Origin: Chloroflexota bacterium
GTDB lineage: Bacteria > Chloroflexota > Dehalococcoidia > Lucifugimonadales > Lucifugimonadaceae
Reading direction: 5' to 3'
Length of the DNA: 64,000 bases
Assembly (NCBI GenBank): GCA_027624075.1
Contig: JAQBUH010000002.1
Location: 91,570-155,569 of the forward strand
Position 1 is the first letter of the stretch. The number at the start of each line of letters is the position of its first letter. The translations under genes were made by a program, and so were the position numbers. Below the pieces are notes generated by a model. That model was not told where the DNA came from, did no database searches, and saw only the letters and a program-made list of their open reading frames with translations. Of the stretch, positions 1 to 8,394 are shown one piece after another.

Positions 1-464
1 TCAGCCTGCCACATAACATCTGCATTCTTGGCGCAGACCGGGTTGCGGTGTGCGACCGTGAGAACTTCCGGGTGCAGATCTTCACGCTTGACGGCGATTT
101 CGTGGACCAGTGGCACATCCACCACCCGATGTCGATAACGCACGGCAAGAACGGCGACACCAGCCTGTATGTCGGCGAGATGATCCCTCCTTCCGTGCAG
201 CGTGGAGTGCGGAACCTGGGCGCACGCGTTGCCGTGCTCAGCAAGGACGGCGAGTTTCTGCAGCACTGCGGAGCGCCGCTTCCCGGCCAGGGACCTGACC
301 AGTTTACTGCGCCGCACGGGATAGCGACCGACTCAGAGGGCAGCTTTTACGCCGCGGAAGTTGCGTGGACCAACTTCTACTCCCGTGCTGACAACTCGGG
401 GCTTGACACGCCGCCGCTCGGTGAGGTCGTGAGCCTCAGGAAATGGCGCCGGGTCAGCGGCTAA
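1..464 (+). CDS. NHL-repeat beta-propeller protein, 3' part only
   Basis: The start of this gene lies left of the window; the frame is open from base 3 and ends at TAA 462-464, leaving about 153 residues. The visible part reads through LPHNIC, CDRENFR, FTLDG, APHGIA and a C-terminal SLRKWRRVSG. All of these recur almost unchanged in the next gene, so the two are tandem paralogues. PHN/PHG histidines at propeller-blade positions resemble the metal ligands of peptidylglycine alpha-amidating-lyase-like NHL propellers. The substrate is unknown. The next gene starts 51 bases downstream on the same strand and is probably co-transcribed. Family assignment is secure; enzymatic activity is inference. 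Confidence 0.85.
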   Translation, partial: SLPHNICILGADRVAVCDRENFRVQIFTLDGDFVDQWHIHHPMSITHGKNGDTSLYVGEMIPPSVQRGVRNLGARVAVLSKDGEFLQHCGAPLPGQGPDQFTAPHGIATDSEGSFYAAEVAWTNFYSRADNSGLDTPPLGEVVSLRKWRRVSG

Positions 465-515
465 GTCCCGATCAGAACCCTCGATCTCTCGTACTTGAAC
501 ACAGGAGAAATAAAC

Positions 516-1463
516 ATGCCGGGACCAGTCACAGCCAGGACAAAGTTCGAGCCTGAGTTCGGATGGGCGAAGCTGCCTCACCCGATGACATTCAAGGAGG
601 CGACATCGGTCGCCGTCGACTCAGAAGACAACGTCTACGTTTTCAACCGCGGTAAATGGCCTGTGATGGTTTTCGACCGCGCGGGCAACTTCCTGTCCGA
701 ATGGGGAGCAGGAGAGTTCGACAGGCCACACGGCATCCGCACGGACGCCGAAGATAACCTGTACATGGCCGATGACATTGCGCACATGATCGAGAAGCGC
801 ACCAGGACAGGCAAGCTGTTGATGAGGCTGGGTGAGCGCGGCAAGGCGGCGGCGTGGCAGGAGGGCGAGCCGTTCAACCGGCCGACGGACATTGCGGTTC
901 ACCCGAAGACAGGCGACCTGTTCATCACGGACGGCTACGGCAACTCCCGCGTCCACCGCTACAACAAAGCGGGTAAGCACATCAAGTCGTGGGGGGAGCC
1001 AGGGTCGCGACCGGGCCAGTTCAGCCTGCCGCACAACATCTGCATGGTGGGAGATGACATGGTTGCGGTGTGTGACAGGGAAAACTTCCGGCTGCAGGTC
1101 TTCACGCTGGACGGCGAGTTCGTGCGGCAGGTGCAATCGCACCGGCCCATCGCCATCTATGCGGGCCGCAGCGCAGACAGCAATATCTACGTCGCCGAGG
1201 CCGGGGCGCCGGCGGTCCAGGCGGGTGTGAAACGGCTGGGCCTGTGTGTCGTGATATACGACAACGACTTCAACGAGGTAGGACGTTTCGGGAATGAGCT
1301 GGGCGGTGAGGGCGCTGACCAGTTCCTTGCGCCGCACGGCATGGCGGTCGACTCCGAAGGCTCCGTCTATGTCGCAGAGGTCTCGTACACGGCACACGGC
1401 TCGAACCTCGTGCCGCCGCGCGAGGTAACGTCCCTCCGCAAGTGGAAGCGCGTCAGCGGGTAA
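516..1463 (+). CDS. NHL-repeat beta-propeller protein (amidating-lyase-like)
   Basis: This 315-residue protein consists of repeated NHL/propeller blades with motifs such as VAVDSEDNVYVFNR, GIRTDAEDNLYMAD, DIAVHPKTGDLFITDGYGN and GMAVDSEGSVYVAEV. Three PH(G/N) histidines (RPHGI, LPHNI, APHGM) fit the ligand positions of peptidylglycine alpha-amidating-lyase-like propellers. No signal peptide is visible, so it is probably cytoplasmic. I chose ATG 516 because AGGAGA at 503-508 sits correctly before it; an in-frame TTG at 495 is upstream of that site. It is the complete paralogue of the truncated gene to its left. A dehydrogenase and a sugar-epimerase-like gene follow, pointing to carbohydrate catabolism, but the reaction cannot be read from sequence. 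Confidence 0.88.
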   Translation: MPGPVTARTKFEPEFGWAKLPHPMTFKEATSVAVDSEDNVYVFNRGKWPVMVFDRAGNFLSEWGAGEFDRPHGIRTDAEDNLYMADDIAHMIEKRTRTGKLLMRLGERGKAAAWQEGEPFNRPTDIAVHPKTGDLFITDGYGNSRVHRYNKAGKHIKSWGEPGSRPGQFSLPHNICMVGDDMVAVCDRENFRLQVFTLDGEFVRQVQSHRPIAIYAGRSADSNIYVAEAGAPAVQAGVKRLGLCVVIYDNDFNEVGRFGNELGGEGADQFLAPHGMAVDSEGSVYVAEVSYTAHGSNLVPPREVTSLRKWKRVSG

Positions 1464-1533
1464 GAGTAACCGGGCTGTGAGTGGCCGCGACAGCCGTCTG
1501 GCTAAGCACACTCCCTAATAGGAACCAGAGAAA

Positions 1534-2592
1534 TTGCTGGCGCTCAGGTACCACGGAAACAAGGACATCCGGCTCGAGGAGATCCCTGAGCCTGCGGCTG
1601 GCGCGGGCGAAGTGCGGGTGCGGGTCACATACACAGGCATCTGCGCCACCGATATCGAGGAGTGGCAGTTCGGGCCGCTCTGGGTCCAGCACGGCGCGCC
1701 AAACCCGCTGACAGGTCGTCAGACGCCGCTCACACTGGGCCACGAGATCACCGGCCACGTCGAGAGCGCCGGCGCCGGCGTGACAGGGGTCCGCGCAGGC
1801 GATCGAGTAGCCATAAACAACGTCCTGACCTGCGGCGCGTGCTTCTGGTGTGTGCGCGGGCAGCAGGCGGTCTGCCCGAGCATGGCGGTCGCCGGGCTCT
1901 CCGCAGACGGCGGGCTGGCACAGTTCATAGTCTGGCCAGCAGACATGGTCGTGCCGCTTCCGGATACCGTCTCCGACGAGGAGGCAGCTCTCGTCGAGCC
2001 TGCCACAGTCGCCGTCCGCGCAGTGCGCAATTCGGGAGTGAAGGCAGGCGACACCGTGGCCGTGGTCGGCGCGGGCACGGTCGGGCTGTTGACGGCGCAG
2101 GCGTTCCGGGCAAGCGGGGCGAGGGTCATCGCGGTCGATATCAGGGAGGAGAGCCTGGCCATCGCGAAATCGCTCGGCGCTGACCATACCGTCAACGCGG
2201 CAAGCGGCAACGTGAGTGAGGAACTGCTTGAGCTAACGGACGGAATCGGACCTGACATCGTCGCTGAGACCGCAGGCGCGGCGAACACGCCTGTCGACGC
2301 TATCAACTGGACGCGCAGGGGCGGGACGACGGTGCTTGTCGGCATCTACTCTGCGACCCCGCAGATGAACTTCAACAACATCGTTGGGTCCGAGCGGCGG
2401 GTGGTCGGCTCGGTTGCGGCAGGGCCTGGCGACATGGCCGTGGCCGTCGGTATGATCGGCTCCGGCCGTATCCGGGTGAGGGAGCTGATCACCGCGAAGG
2501 TCCCGCTCGAACGGGCAATCGAAGACGGCTTCAACCGGATGCTGCGCCCGGAAAAGGACGCGTTCCGGATCCTCATCACGCCGGGCGGCTGA
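1534..2592 (+). CDS. Zinc-dependent alcohol/polyol dehydrogenase (MDR family)
   Basis: This 352-residue medium-chain dehydrogenase probably oxidises a secondary alcohol or polyol with NAD(P). The catalytic zinc ligands are visible as C37 in GICATD and H70-E71 in LGHE. The structural zinc site has C100, C103, C106 and C114 in CGACFWCVRGQQAVC. A Rossmann motif VGAGTVGL lies near residue 180. Its overall pattern resembles sorbitol/threonine/butanediol dehydrogenases, which cannot be separated here. The start is TTG at 1534; no in-frame ATG precedes the conserved N-terminus, and AGGA lies at about 1520. It ends 22 bases before the DUF4432 gene, consistent with one operon. Confidence 0.88.
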   Translation: MLALRYHGNKDIRLEEIPEPAAGAGEVRVRVTYTGICATDIEEWQFGPLWVQHGAPNPLTGRQTPLTLGHEITGHVESAGAGVTGVRAGDRVAINNVLTCGACFWCVRGQQAVCPSMAVAGLSADGGLAQFIVWPADMVVPLPDTVSDEEAALVEPATVAVRAVRNSGVKAGDTVAVVGAGTVGLLTAQAFRASGARVIAVDIREESLAIAKSLGADHTVNAASGNVSEELLELTDGIGPDIVAETAGAANTPVDAINWTRRGGTTVLVGIYSATPQMNFNNIVGSERRVVGSVAAGPGDMAVAVGMIGSGRIRVRELITAKVPLERAIEDGFNRMLRPEKDAFRILITPGG

Positions 2593-2614
2593 GACGCCGG
2601 GAACGGAGAGCACC

Positions 2615-3694
2615 ATGCATTACCAAAACGAACGCACTCACGGATGCCGGGTCTCTGACTCGTGGACCTATCGCGGCCTGAAAACGGTTGTGCTCGAAAA
2701 CGAGCTCGTCCGGGTGATCGTGCTGGCAGACAAGGGCGCAGACATCTACTCGTTCGTCCACAAGCCGAGCGACACCGAGTTCATGTGGCGGACCCCATGG
2801 GGTGTGCGCAACCCGGCGCTGTCCGTGCCGCCAACCGGAGACCCCGGCTCGGTGTGGCTCGACTTCTACGAAGGCGGCTGGCAGACGGCGGTCCCGCACG
2901 GTGGCTATCCGGACACGGTCGCTGGAGCAGAGATGGGCCTGCATGGCGACGTCAATACGATTCCGTGGGACGCGGTTGTTATCGCAGACTCCACGGAACT
3001 GGTGTCAGTGCGTTTTTCGGCAAAGAGCGTCCGCACCCCGTTCGCCATCGAGAAAACGCTGACACTCAGGTCTGGCTCCTCGATGCTGCAACTGGACGAG
3101 ACCCTCACCAACGAGGGGGAAGAGCCACAGGACGCAGTATGGCTCGAGCACATCGCCATCGGTCCGCCGTTTCTTTCCGGCGACACACGCCTCTATGTGC
3201 CTGACTGCACGATACTCAGCCACCCTGCCGGGATCGACCCAAACTCGAAGCTGGCGCCCGGCCACGAAGGTCCATGGCCAATGGCGCCGCTCGCGGCAGG
3301 TGGCAAGACAGACTTCTCACATATTCCGCCGCCGGAGGACCGCTCGCTGGACATGGCGTACATGACCGGCATGGCCGAGGGCTGGTACGCGCTCCACAAC
3401 CCGGCGACCGGTGTCGGCTGGGCCGTCGCTTACCCGGCCGATGTCTTCAAGTACCTGTGGTTCTGGCGGAACTTTGCAGGCGGCTTCGGCTATCCGTGGT
3501 ACGGCCGGTGCTACAACCTGGGACTTGAGCCTTGCACCAGCTTCCACAACGGCGGTCTGAGGCAGGCGCAAGAGAACGGCACGGCGCTTCATGTGCAGGC
3601 GGGCGAAAGCGTCAGCGTGACTATCCAGGCCGGCGCGTTCAGTGGCGCCGGTGAGGTCAGGCGGGTCTCACCGGACGGGGTCGTCGAGTTCTAG
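2615..3694 (+). CDS. DUF4432 / aldose 1-epimerase-like (galactose mutarotase fold) protein
   Basis: This 359-residue protein resembles the DUF4432/aldose-epimerase superfamily, which binds or epimerises sugars on a beta-sandwich. Visible family features are the N-terminal RVIVLADKGADIYSF strand pair, an early GLHGDVNTIPW loop, a central DETLTNEGE segment and the late NLGLEPCTSFHNGG region. ATG 2615 follows ACGGAGAGC with normal spacing. It is 22 bases downstream of the dehydrogenase. Together they suggest sugar or sugar-acid catabolism. The exact substrate is unknown, and the mutarotase catalytic pair was not confirmed. Confidence 0.75.
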   Translation: MHYQNERTHGCRVSDSWTYRGLKTVVLENELVRVIVLADKGADIYSFVHKPSDTEFMWRTPWGVRNPALSVPPTGDPGSVWLDFYEGGWQTAVPHGGYPDTVAGAEMGLHGDVNTIPWDAVVIADSTELVSVRFSAKSVRTPFAIEKTLTLRSGSSMLQLDETLTNEGEEPQDAVWLEHIAIGPPFLSGDTRLYVPDCTILSHPAGIDPNSKLAPGHEGPWPMAPLAAGGKTDFSHIPPPEDRSLDMAYMTGMAEGWYALHNPATGVGWAVAYPADVFKYLWFWRNFAGGFGYPWYGRCYNLGLEPCTSFHNGGLRQAQENGTALHVQAGESVSVTIQAGAFSGAGEVRRVSPDGVVEF

Positions 3695-3938
3695 CCTGTA
3701 GCTCGTCCCTCCTCAGCCATGCGCTTTTAGCCGGCCGGAATTTGCGAATGCGTTCCCGCCGTTCCCTGTTCTGACTAAGCTGCCGATAACCTGTGTCCGT
3801 GACTCCCTCGTCACCGGACGATTGACTTATCGGCACCCGGAGGCAACACTACGCCAACACTGAACATGACACGTTTGTGGTCATAGCGCCCGGTCTATTC
3901 GCGCCGGAACCGCACTGGCACGTCGAAAGGTTTGAAGA

Positions 3939-4940
3939 ATGAGAACGCGCACCTTCGGAACATCGGGACTTGAGACCACAGTGATCGGTTACGGCGGCTG
4001 GCCGATGGGCCGCGGAATGTACGGATCGCTCGACGACGATGAGGCGATGAAGGCCGCACAGGTTGCTTACGATGGCGGCGTCCGGCTCTTCGATACAGCG
4101 GCTATTTACGGCTGGGGCTACGGTGAGACGCTGATGGGAGAGGCGATCAAGTCATTCCGGAAAGACATCGTGCTGGTGACAAAGGGCGCCCGCGAGTGGC
4201 AGCGGGACAACCCTGACCGCTCCGCCGCGACTGTCGCCGACTCCGACCCGGTCAAGCTGCGCAAGTCCATAGACGAAAGCCTGAAGCGGCTGCAGACCGA
4301 CTATATCGACCTGTTCCTGATCCACTGGCCAGACCACACACGGCCGCACTCCGAGCCGATGGAGGTGCTTGAGGAGGCGAAGCGGGCAGGCAAGATACTT
4401 CACTCAGGCGTCTCAAACCACAGCGTCGCAATGATGACCGAGTGTCTCGAGACCTCTCCAATCGTCACGAACCAGATCGGCTACCACATCTTCGATCGCC
4501 GTCCCGAGGCTGACGTGATGCCGTTCGTTGAGTCGCACGGCATGGGCATCATGGCCTACGGCTCACTGGCCCACGGGCTTTTGACCGGCACATGGAAGGC
4601 CGGCCACGTTTTCGAAAACGACGATTGGCGGAGGCGCGGCGACAACTTTGGGATCCAGAGTTGGGGACCCGAGAACCTTGCAAAGAACGTGGCGGTCGTG
4701 GAGAAGCTGAAGACCATTGCAGGCGACCACGGCCTGACGATCACGCAGCTTGCAATAGCATGGGTCATCAAGAATCCGGCCGTGAGCGTTGCGCTGGTCG
4801 GCGCCAAGACCCCGCAGGAGATGAGCGAGGATTTGCCGGGCGACTGGGACATGCCAGCCTCGGTCAAGAAGGAGATCGACGACCTGGTGCTTGCAGAAGG
4901 CTCAGGCGTCGGCCTCTCCGGGATGGCCATTGCGACGTAG
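3939..4940 (+). CDS. Aldo/keto reductase family oxidoreductase
   Basis: This 333-residue NADPH-type reductase has the AKR TIM-barrel catalytic tetrad: D52 and Y57 in FDTAAIYGWG, K82 in VTKGA, and H129 in FLIHWPD. A C-terminal cofactor region contains IAWVIKNPAVSVALVGAKTP. It likely reduces an aldehyde or ketose, or acts as a sugar dehydrogenase; the substrate is not readable. ATG 3939 follows GAAAGG at about 3925. It sits 244 bases after the DUF4432 gene and 22 bases before a HAD phosphatase on the same strand, in a run of carbohydrate-type enzymes. Confidence 0.9.
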   Translation: MRTRTFGTSGLETTVIGYGGWPMGRGMYGSLDDDEAMKAAQVAYDGGVRLFDTAAIYGWGYGETLMGEAIKSFRKDIVLVTKGAREWQRDNPDRSAATVADSDPVKLRKSIDESLKRLQTDYIDLFLIHWPDHTRPHSEPMEVLEEAKRAGKILHSGVSNHSVAMMTECLETSPIVTNQIGYHIFDRRPEADVMPFVESHGMGIMAYGSLAHGLLTGTWKAGHVFENDDWRRRGDNFGIQSWGPENLAKNVAVVEKLKTIAGDHGLTITQLAIAWVIKNPAVSVALVGAKTPQEMSEDLPGDWDMPASVKKEIDDLVLAEGSGVGLSGMAIAT

Positions 4941-4962
4941 CAGGGGTGCCAATTATCACCTT

Positions 4963-5634
4963 ATGGCGCCACCGCAAAAAGCGCTAAAAGCCGCCTGCTT
5001 CGACCTCGACGGCACGCTGATCGACACAGGCCCGCTCCATACCGAGGCAGAGCGGCTTGCGCTTGCCTCACTCGGGATTCCGGAACCTGCGCCGGACCAC
5101 CCAGTCACGTTCGGCGCTGGTGTGATGCCCGGAATGCAGATGCTGGCGGACCATTACGGACTGCCGTCCGCGCAGCACGTCCTTGACGCCTATCTCCCCG
5201 CATGGGCGTCTGTGTTCAAGAGTGGACTCGTGCCGATGCCGGGCGCGGACGAGGTTCTCAGGCTCCTTCAGGCCGCCGCCGTCCCGCTGGCACTGGTGAC
5301 TTCTGGTGAGAGCGAGTACGTGGACACGGTCCTGGCCCGCTTCGGCTGGAACAGCCTGTTCACGCATCGCGTCACGCTGGAGTCTGTGAAGAGGCTGAAG
5401 CCGGACCCAGAGCCGTACCTGCTGGCGGCGCAGTTGCTCGGGGTCGAGCCGCGCTCATGCGCAGGCTTCGAGGATTCGGCTTCCGGACTCGAAGCGCTTA
5501 GGGCCGCGGGAGCCTACTCGATCATCGTCCGGCCCGACCATGCAGACCGCGATGAACTCGCTGGCGCAGATATGGCTATTTCGGGGCTGGACAGGTTCGG
5601 CGAGCCGGACGTCGCACGTCTATTTGGCCGATAG
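4963..5634 (+). CDS. HAD-superfamily (beta-phosphoglucomutase-like) phosphatase
   Basis: This 223-residue HAD subfamily IA protein has the nucleophile motif FDLDGTLID (D14 and D16), motif II TSG, the lysine motif KRLKPDPEPY and the acidic motif GFEDSASGLEA. A helical cap follows motif I, as in beta-phosphoglucomutase and sugar-phosphate phosphatases. It probably removes or transfers phosphate on a small sugar phosphate. I chose ATG 4963, 22 bases after the aldo/keto reductase stop, because an upstream in-frame TTG at 4891 would overlap that gene. The final substrate is unknown. Confidence 0.88.
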   Translation: MAPPQKALKAACFDLDGTLIDTGPLHTEAERLALASLGIPEPAPDHPVTFGAGVMPGMQMLADHYGLPSAQHVLDAYLPAWASVFKSGLVPMPGADEVLRLLQAAAVPLALVTSGESEYVDTVLARFGWNSLFTHRVTLESVKRLKPDPEPYLLAAQLLGVEPRSCAGFEDSASGLEALRAAGAYSIIVRPDHADRDELAGADMAISGLDRFGEPDVARLFGR

Positions 5635-5666
5635 CAGCCATCAGTTTATCCTCCACTCCCGGCGCG

Positions 5667-5694
5667 TTGACAGTCGCAATGGTTGCTGTAAGTT
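5667..5694 (+). promoter_or_regulatory. Candidate sigma-70-type promoter before the amidohydrolase
   Basis: A perfect TTGACA (5667-5672) is followed 16 bases later by TAAGTT (5689-5694). It lies 72 bases before the ATG of the amidohydrolase, in the 132-base gap after the HAD gene. The -35 match is strong; the -10 match is weak. Confidence 0.35.
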
Positions 5695-5766
5695 TCGGGT
5701 CTCTGCCTGCGCCGGCACGATGCGAGCAGGGTTGATGGAGCATGAAAGAATGAGGTCTTAACGATA

Positions 5767-6549
5767 ATGATCATCGACACGCACTGTCACGCCGGCGGCA
5801 ACTGGTTCGAGCCGGTAGAGGTGCTGGAGTTCCAGATGAACCGGTGCGGAGTGGACGCGGCGGTGTTGATCCAGCACGGCGGCACTTACAACAACCAGTA
5901 TCTATTCGATGAGGCGGCAAAGCGCGGAACCCGCTTCAAAGTCGTTGTGCTCGTCGACCCTGAGAGCAACGACCCGCTGGGTGATCTCACACGCCTGGCA
6001 GAGCAGGGCGCGGCGGGCGTACGGATCTATCCCGGACAGCCGTTCAAGACGGCGCACCCTCACGATGTATGGAAGCGGGCCGGGGAGCTGGGACTGGTCG
6101 TCAGCAGCCTCGGCACGGCAGAACAGTTCGCGTCTGGCGTGTTCAAGGACATGCTGGACGCGTGCCCGGAGACACAGGTAGTGATAGAGCATCTTGCAGG
6201 CGCCAGGATCACTGAGCCTCCGTACAGCACGTTTGTGTCTGCCCTGGAGTGCGCCGAACGCCCCAACACAACGATCAAGGTGCCGGGTCTCGGAGAGATT
6301 ACCGCCCGCCCTCCGCGACTGCTCCCGGAGTTCAGGTTCGACAACGTGCCGCCGCTCTTCGAGATGGCGAAGGACGCTTTTGGCGTGCGGCGCATGATGT
6401 GGGGAAGTGATTTCCCGCCGAGTGCAGGTCGCGAAGGCTACGCAAACACACTGGAGGGAGTTCGCAGCCATCCCGCGTTCTCGGCCGGTGACGATATCGA
6501 CTGGGTGCTTGGTAAGACGGCTGCCCAGGTATGGGGCTTTGAGGCGTAG
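5767..6549 (+). CDS. Amidohydrolase-2 family TIM-barrel metal hydrolase
   Basis: This 260-residue protein has the amidohydrolase-2 pattern: an N-terminal metal motif DTHCH (H6, H8), a barrel histidine in VIEHLAG (H142) and a C-terminal acid in MWGSDFPP (D215). The family hydrolyses lactones or decarboxylates ring carboxylic acids, and a lactonase role would fit the nearby sugar dehydrogenase genes. That role is inference. The start is ATG 5767, with GAGGT at about 5751. No signal peptide is visible, so it is probably cytoplasmic. Confidence 0.85.
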   Translation: MIIDTHCHAGGNWFEPVEVLEFQMNRCGVDAAVLIQHGGTYNNQYLFDEAAKRGTRFKVVVLVDPESNDPLGDLTRLAEQGAAGVRIYPGQPFKTAHPHDVWKRAGELGLVVSSLGTAEQFASGVFKDMLDACPETQVVIEHLAGARITEPPYSTFVSALECAERPNTTIKVPGLGEITARPPRLLPEFRFDNVPPLFEMAKDAFGVRRMMWGSDFPPSAGREGYANTLEGVRSHPAFSAGDDIDWVLGKTAAQVWGFEA

Positions 6550-6604
6550 TCATGAGGCCAGAGACGACGCGGAACATTAGCCCGGGCAGGCCGCGGTTGA
6601 CCGG

Positions 6605-7165
6605 TTGACTCCAGGCAATCAACGGAACCGCGGCAATGATTCAGTCCTGCTCCGCATGTTCGGCGCAGCCATGCTGAGCCGGCAGGTCTACGAGCAGATA
6701 CGAGATGACCCGCGAGGTCCGTTCCAGGCCGGTCTTGCGGTACTGCTTGTCTCACTTGTCGCCGCGTTCACCGCCTTCGGAGACGGTCCCGCCGCAATCG
6801 GCGTTTCGCTGTTCATCGGAATAGCGTTCTGGCTGATGCTCAGCATGGGCATCCACTTCATTGGGACCGGTCTGCTGCGAGAGCCTACGAGCGGCGCGAC
6901 GGTCCGCGAGGTGCTGGCGGTAATCGGCTTTGCGCAGTCACCCGGCGTGCTCTTGTTCCTGGCGCTTTTGCCGGGCATTGGGACCGGAGCTGCGTTCGCT
7001 ATCGGGCTATGGCAGTTGTGGGCCGCTGTCGGCGCTACGCAGGCGACATTCGGGTTCCGCAGACCGTTCAGGGCAGCGTCAGTCGTGTTCCTCGTCTGGC
7101 TACCGGTGCAGGTGATCTTCGCCCTGGCGGCCGGTCAACTGGACCTGGGTTCTACTGCGGCATGA
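6605..7165 (+). CDS. Yip1-like multi-pass membrane protein
   Basis: This 186-residue integral membrane protein has about five hydrophobic segments: near residues 43-60, 64-85, 102-124, 128-145 and 158-178. The layout and the SRQVYEQIRDDPRG lead-in match Yip1-domain proteins, which are of unknown bacterial function. The TTG at 6605 is the first start. ATG 6656 (residue 18) is an equally good alternative, since the first 17 residues look non-conserved. Its end lies 12 bases from the end of the convergent DegV gene. Confidence 0.7.
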   Translation: MTPGNQRNRGNDSVLLRMFGAAMLSRQVYEQIRDDPRGPFQAGLAVLLVSLVAAFTAFGDGPAAIGVSLFIGIAFWLMLSMGIHFIGTGLLREPTSGATVREVLAVIGFAQSPGVLLFLALLPGIGTGAAFAIGLWQLWAAVGATQATFGFRRPFRAASVVFLVWLPVQVIFALAAGQLDLGSTAA

Positions 7166-7177
7166 GCCGCGGCTCGA

Positions 7178-8110
7178 TCACTCACCCCAGTATGAGACAC
7201 CGACGAGTCCCGGCCCCGTGTGCGCCCCCATGAACGGGTGGAACTGTGTCAGGAAGATCTCCTCGCACTCCAGCCGCTGTTCCAGTTCCCGCATCAATGC
7301 CTGTGCCTCATCCACAGCGTCTGCGTGCATGACGTTGATATGCGCCCGCCGCCCGATGAGGTCCCGTGTTGTCTCCTTCACGAGCCGGTTAAAGGCGCCA
7401 GCGCGGGAGCGTGGCCGGCCGATCGAGCCGACTCTACCTGCGGTGAACTCCATCACCGGCTTGATGTTGAAGAGATCGGTCGCCCACACCGCAATCTTCG
7501 GCACTCGGCCGCCACGGTGTATGTACTCCAGTGTGTCTAGGTACGCCACCAACCTGACCCGCTCGGAGATTGACCGGGCGCGCTCGGTGATGTCGCTCAG
7601 AGTGCCGCCGCGCTGTGCCATGCGCGCGCATTCGAGCACGATCAGCGCCTCGGAGCCGGCGGCTGCGCGGGAGTCGAACACCGTCACTGGCAACCCTGGC
7701 AGTTCGCTCTCAGCCATCTCCGCCGCAACGCGTGCGGCGTCATATGCGGCGCTCAGGTTTGCCGACAGGGTGATGCAGAAAACCGAGTCGGCATGGAGCG
7801 ACGCCGACCGGAAGGCTTCCAGCCACGCTCCCGGCTTTGGCGCAGACGTCGTAGGCAGAGTCTTCGCTGTACGGAGGCGGGAGTAGAAATCGTGGAGCGC
7901 TCCGCCCGGCCCGTCCTCAAACGTATCCCCGCCGATCGTCACCTCCATGCTCGCCACATGAATCCCGTGCGCGGCCACCACGGCTGACGGGAGAGCGGTG
8001 GCTGAGTCGGTGACAATCGCAACTGGCATATTTTGCAGAGTGCGGCCAGCGCCTTCACTGACGCTTTTATCGGCCAACCCTGTGCTTTCGTCCGTTCCTT
8101 GCAAGTCCAT
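7178..8110 (-). CDS. DegV family fatty-acid-binding protein
   Basis: This DegV-family protein binds fatty acids and, in Firmicutes, presents them to fatty-acid kinase. The family start VAIVTDSATALP is present. So are the ligand-loop motif TLPTTSAPKPG, the second-domain LDTLEYIHRGGRVPK and a C-terminal HTGPGLVGVSYWGE. Translated from 8110 it has 310 residues, but the first 27 do not look like the family. The ATG at 8029, just before PVAIVTDS, may be the true start. No fatty-acid kinase gene is adjacent. It is convergent with the Yip1-like gene and divergent from the his operon. Confidence 0.88.
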   Translation of the reverse strand: MDLQGTDESTGLADKSVSEGAGRTLQNMPVAIVTDSATALPSAVVAAHGIHVASMEVTIGGDTFEDGPGGALHDFYSRLRTAKTLPTTSAPKPGAWLEAFRSASLHADSVFCITLSANLSAAYDAARVAAEMAESELPGLPVTVFDSRAAAGSEALIVLECARMAQRGGTLSDITERARSISERVRLVAYLDTLEYIHRGGRVPKIAVWATDLFNIKPVMEFTAGRVGSIGRPRSRAGAFNRLVKETTRDLIGRRAHINVMHADAVDEAQALMRELEQRLECEEIFLTQFHPFMGAHTGPGLVGVSYWGE

Positions 8111-8394
8111 GTGCTGAGACTATCGGTCTCAGATGCGGCGGGTCAAAGCAATCCGATGGCAATCTGAGGCGTGATATGGCGCCCGACACGTCTGCGTCGG
8201 CGCGTAATCAGACATTCGGCACGCCTTTTTTCCCGGCCAAAGAACGGTTCTCGCGGTTTTGGTGCTGGCACGCGTCCCAACTCTAACCGAGGACAGCATA
8301 GAATTGATCGCTCCGGCACTCGGCCTGCGTTGCCGGACGGACGACCACCCAGACGAGCCTGGCCCACCGGTCCAATTCGCCCGCACAGGTAAAC

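Noticed and set aside
621..1511. Minus-strand reading frame of 296 codons over the second NHL gene
   Set aside because: It has no recognisable motifs and is fully antisense to a clear propeller gene; long antisense frames are common at this GC.
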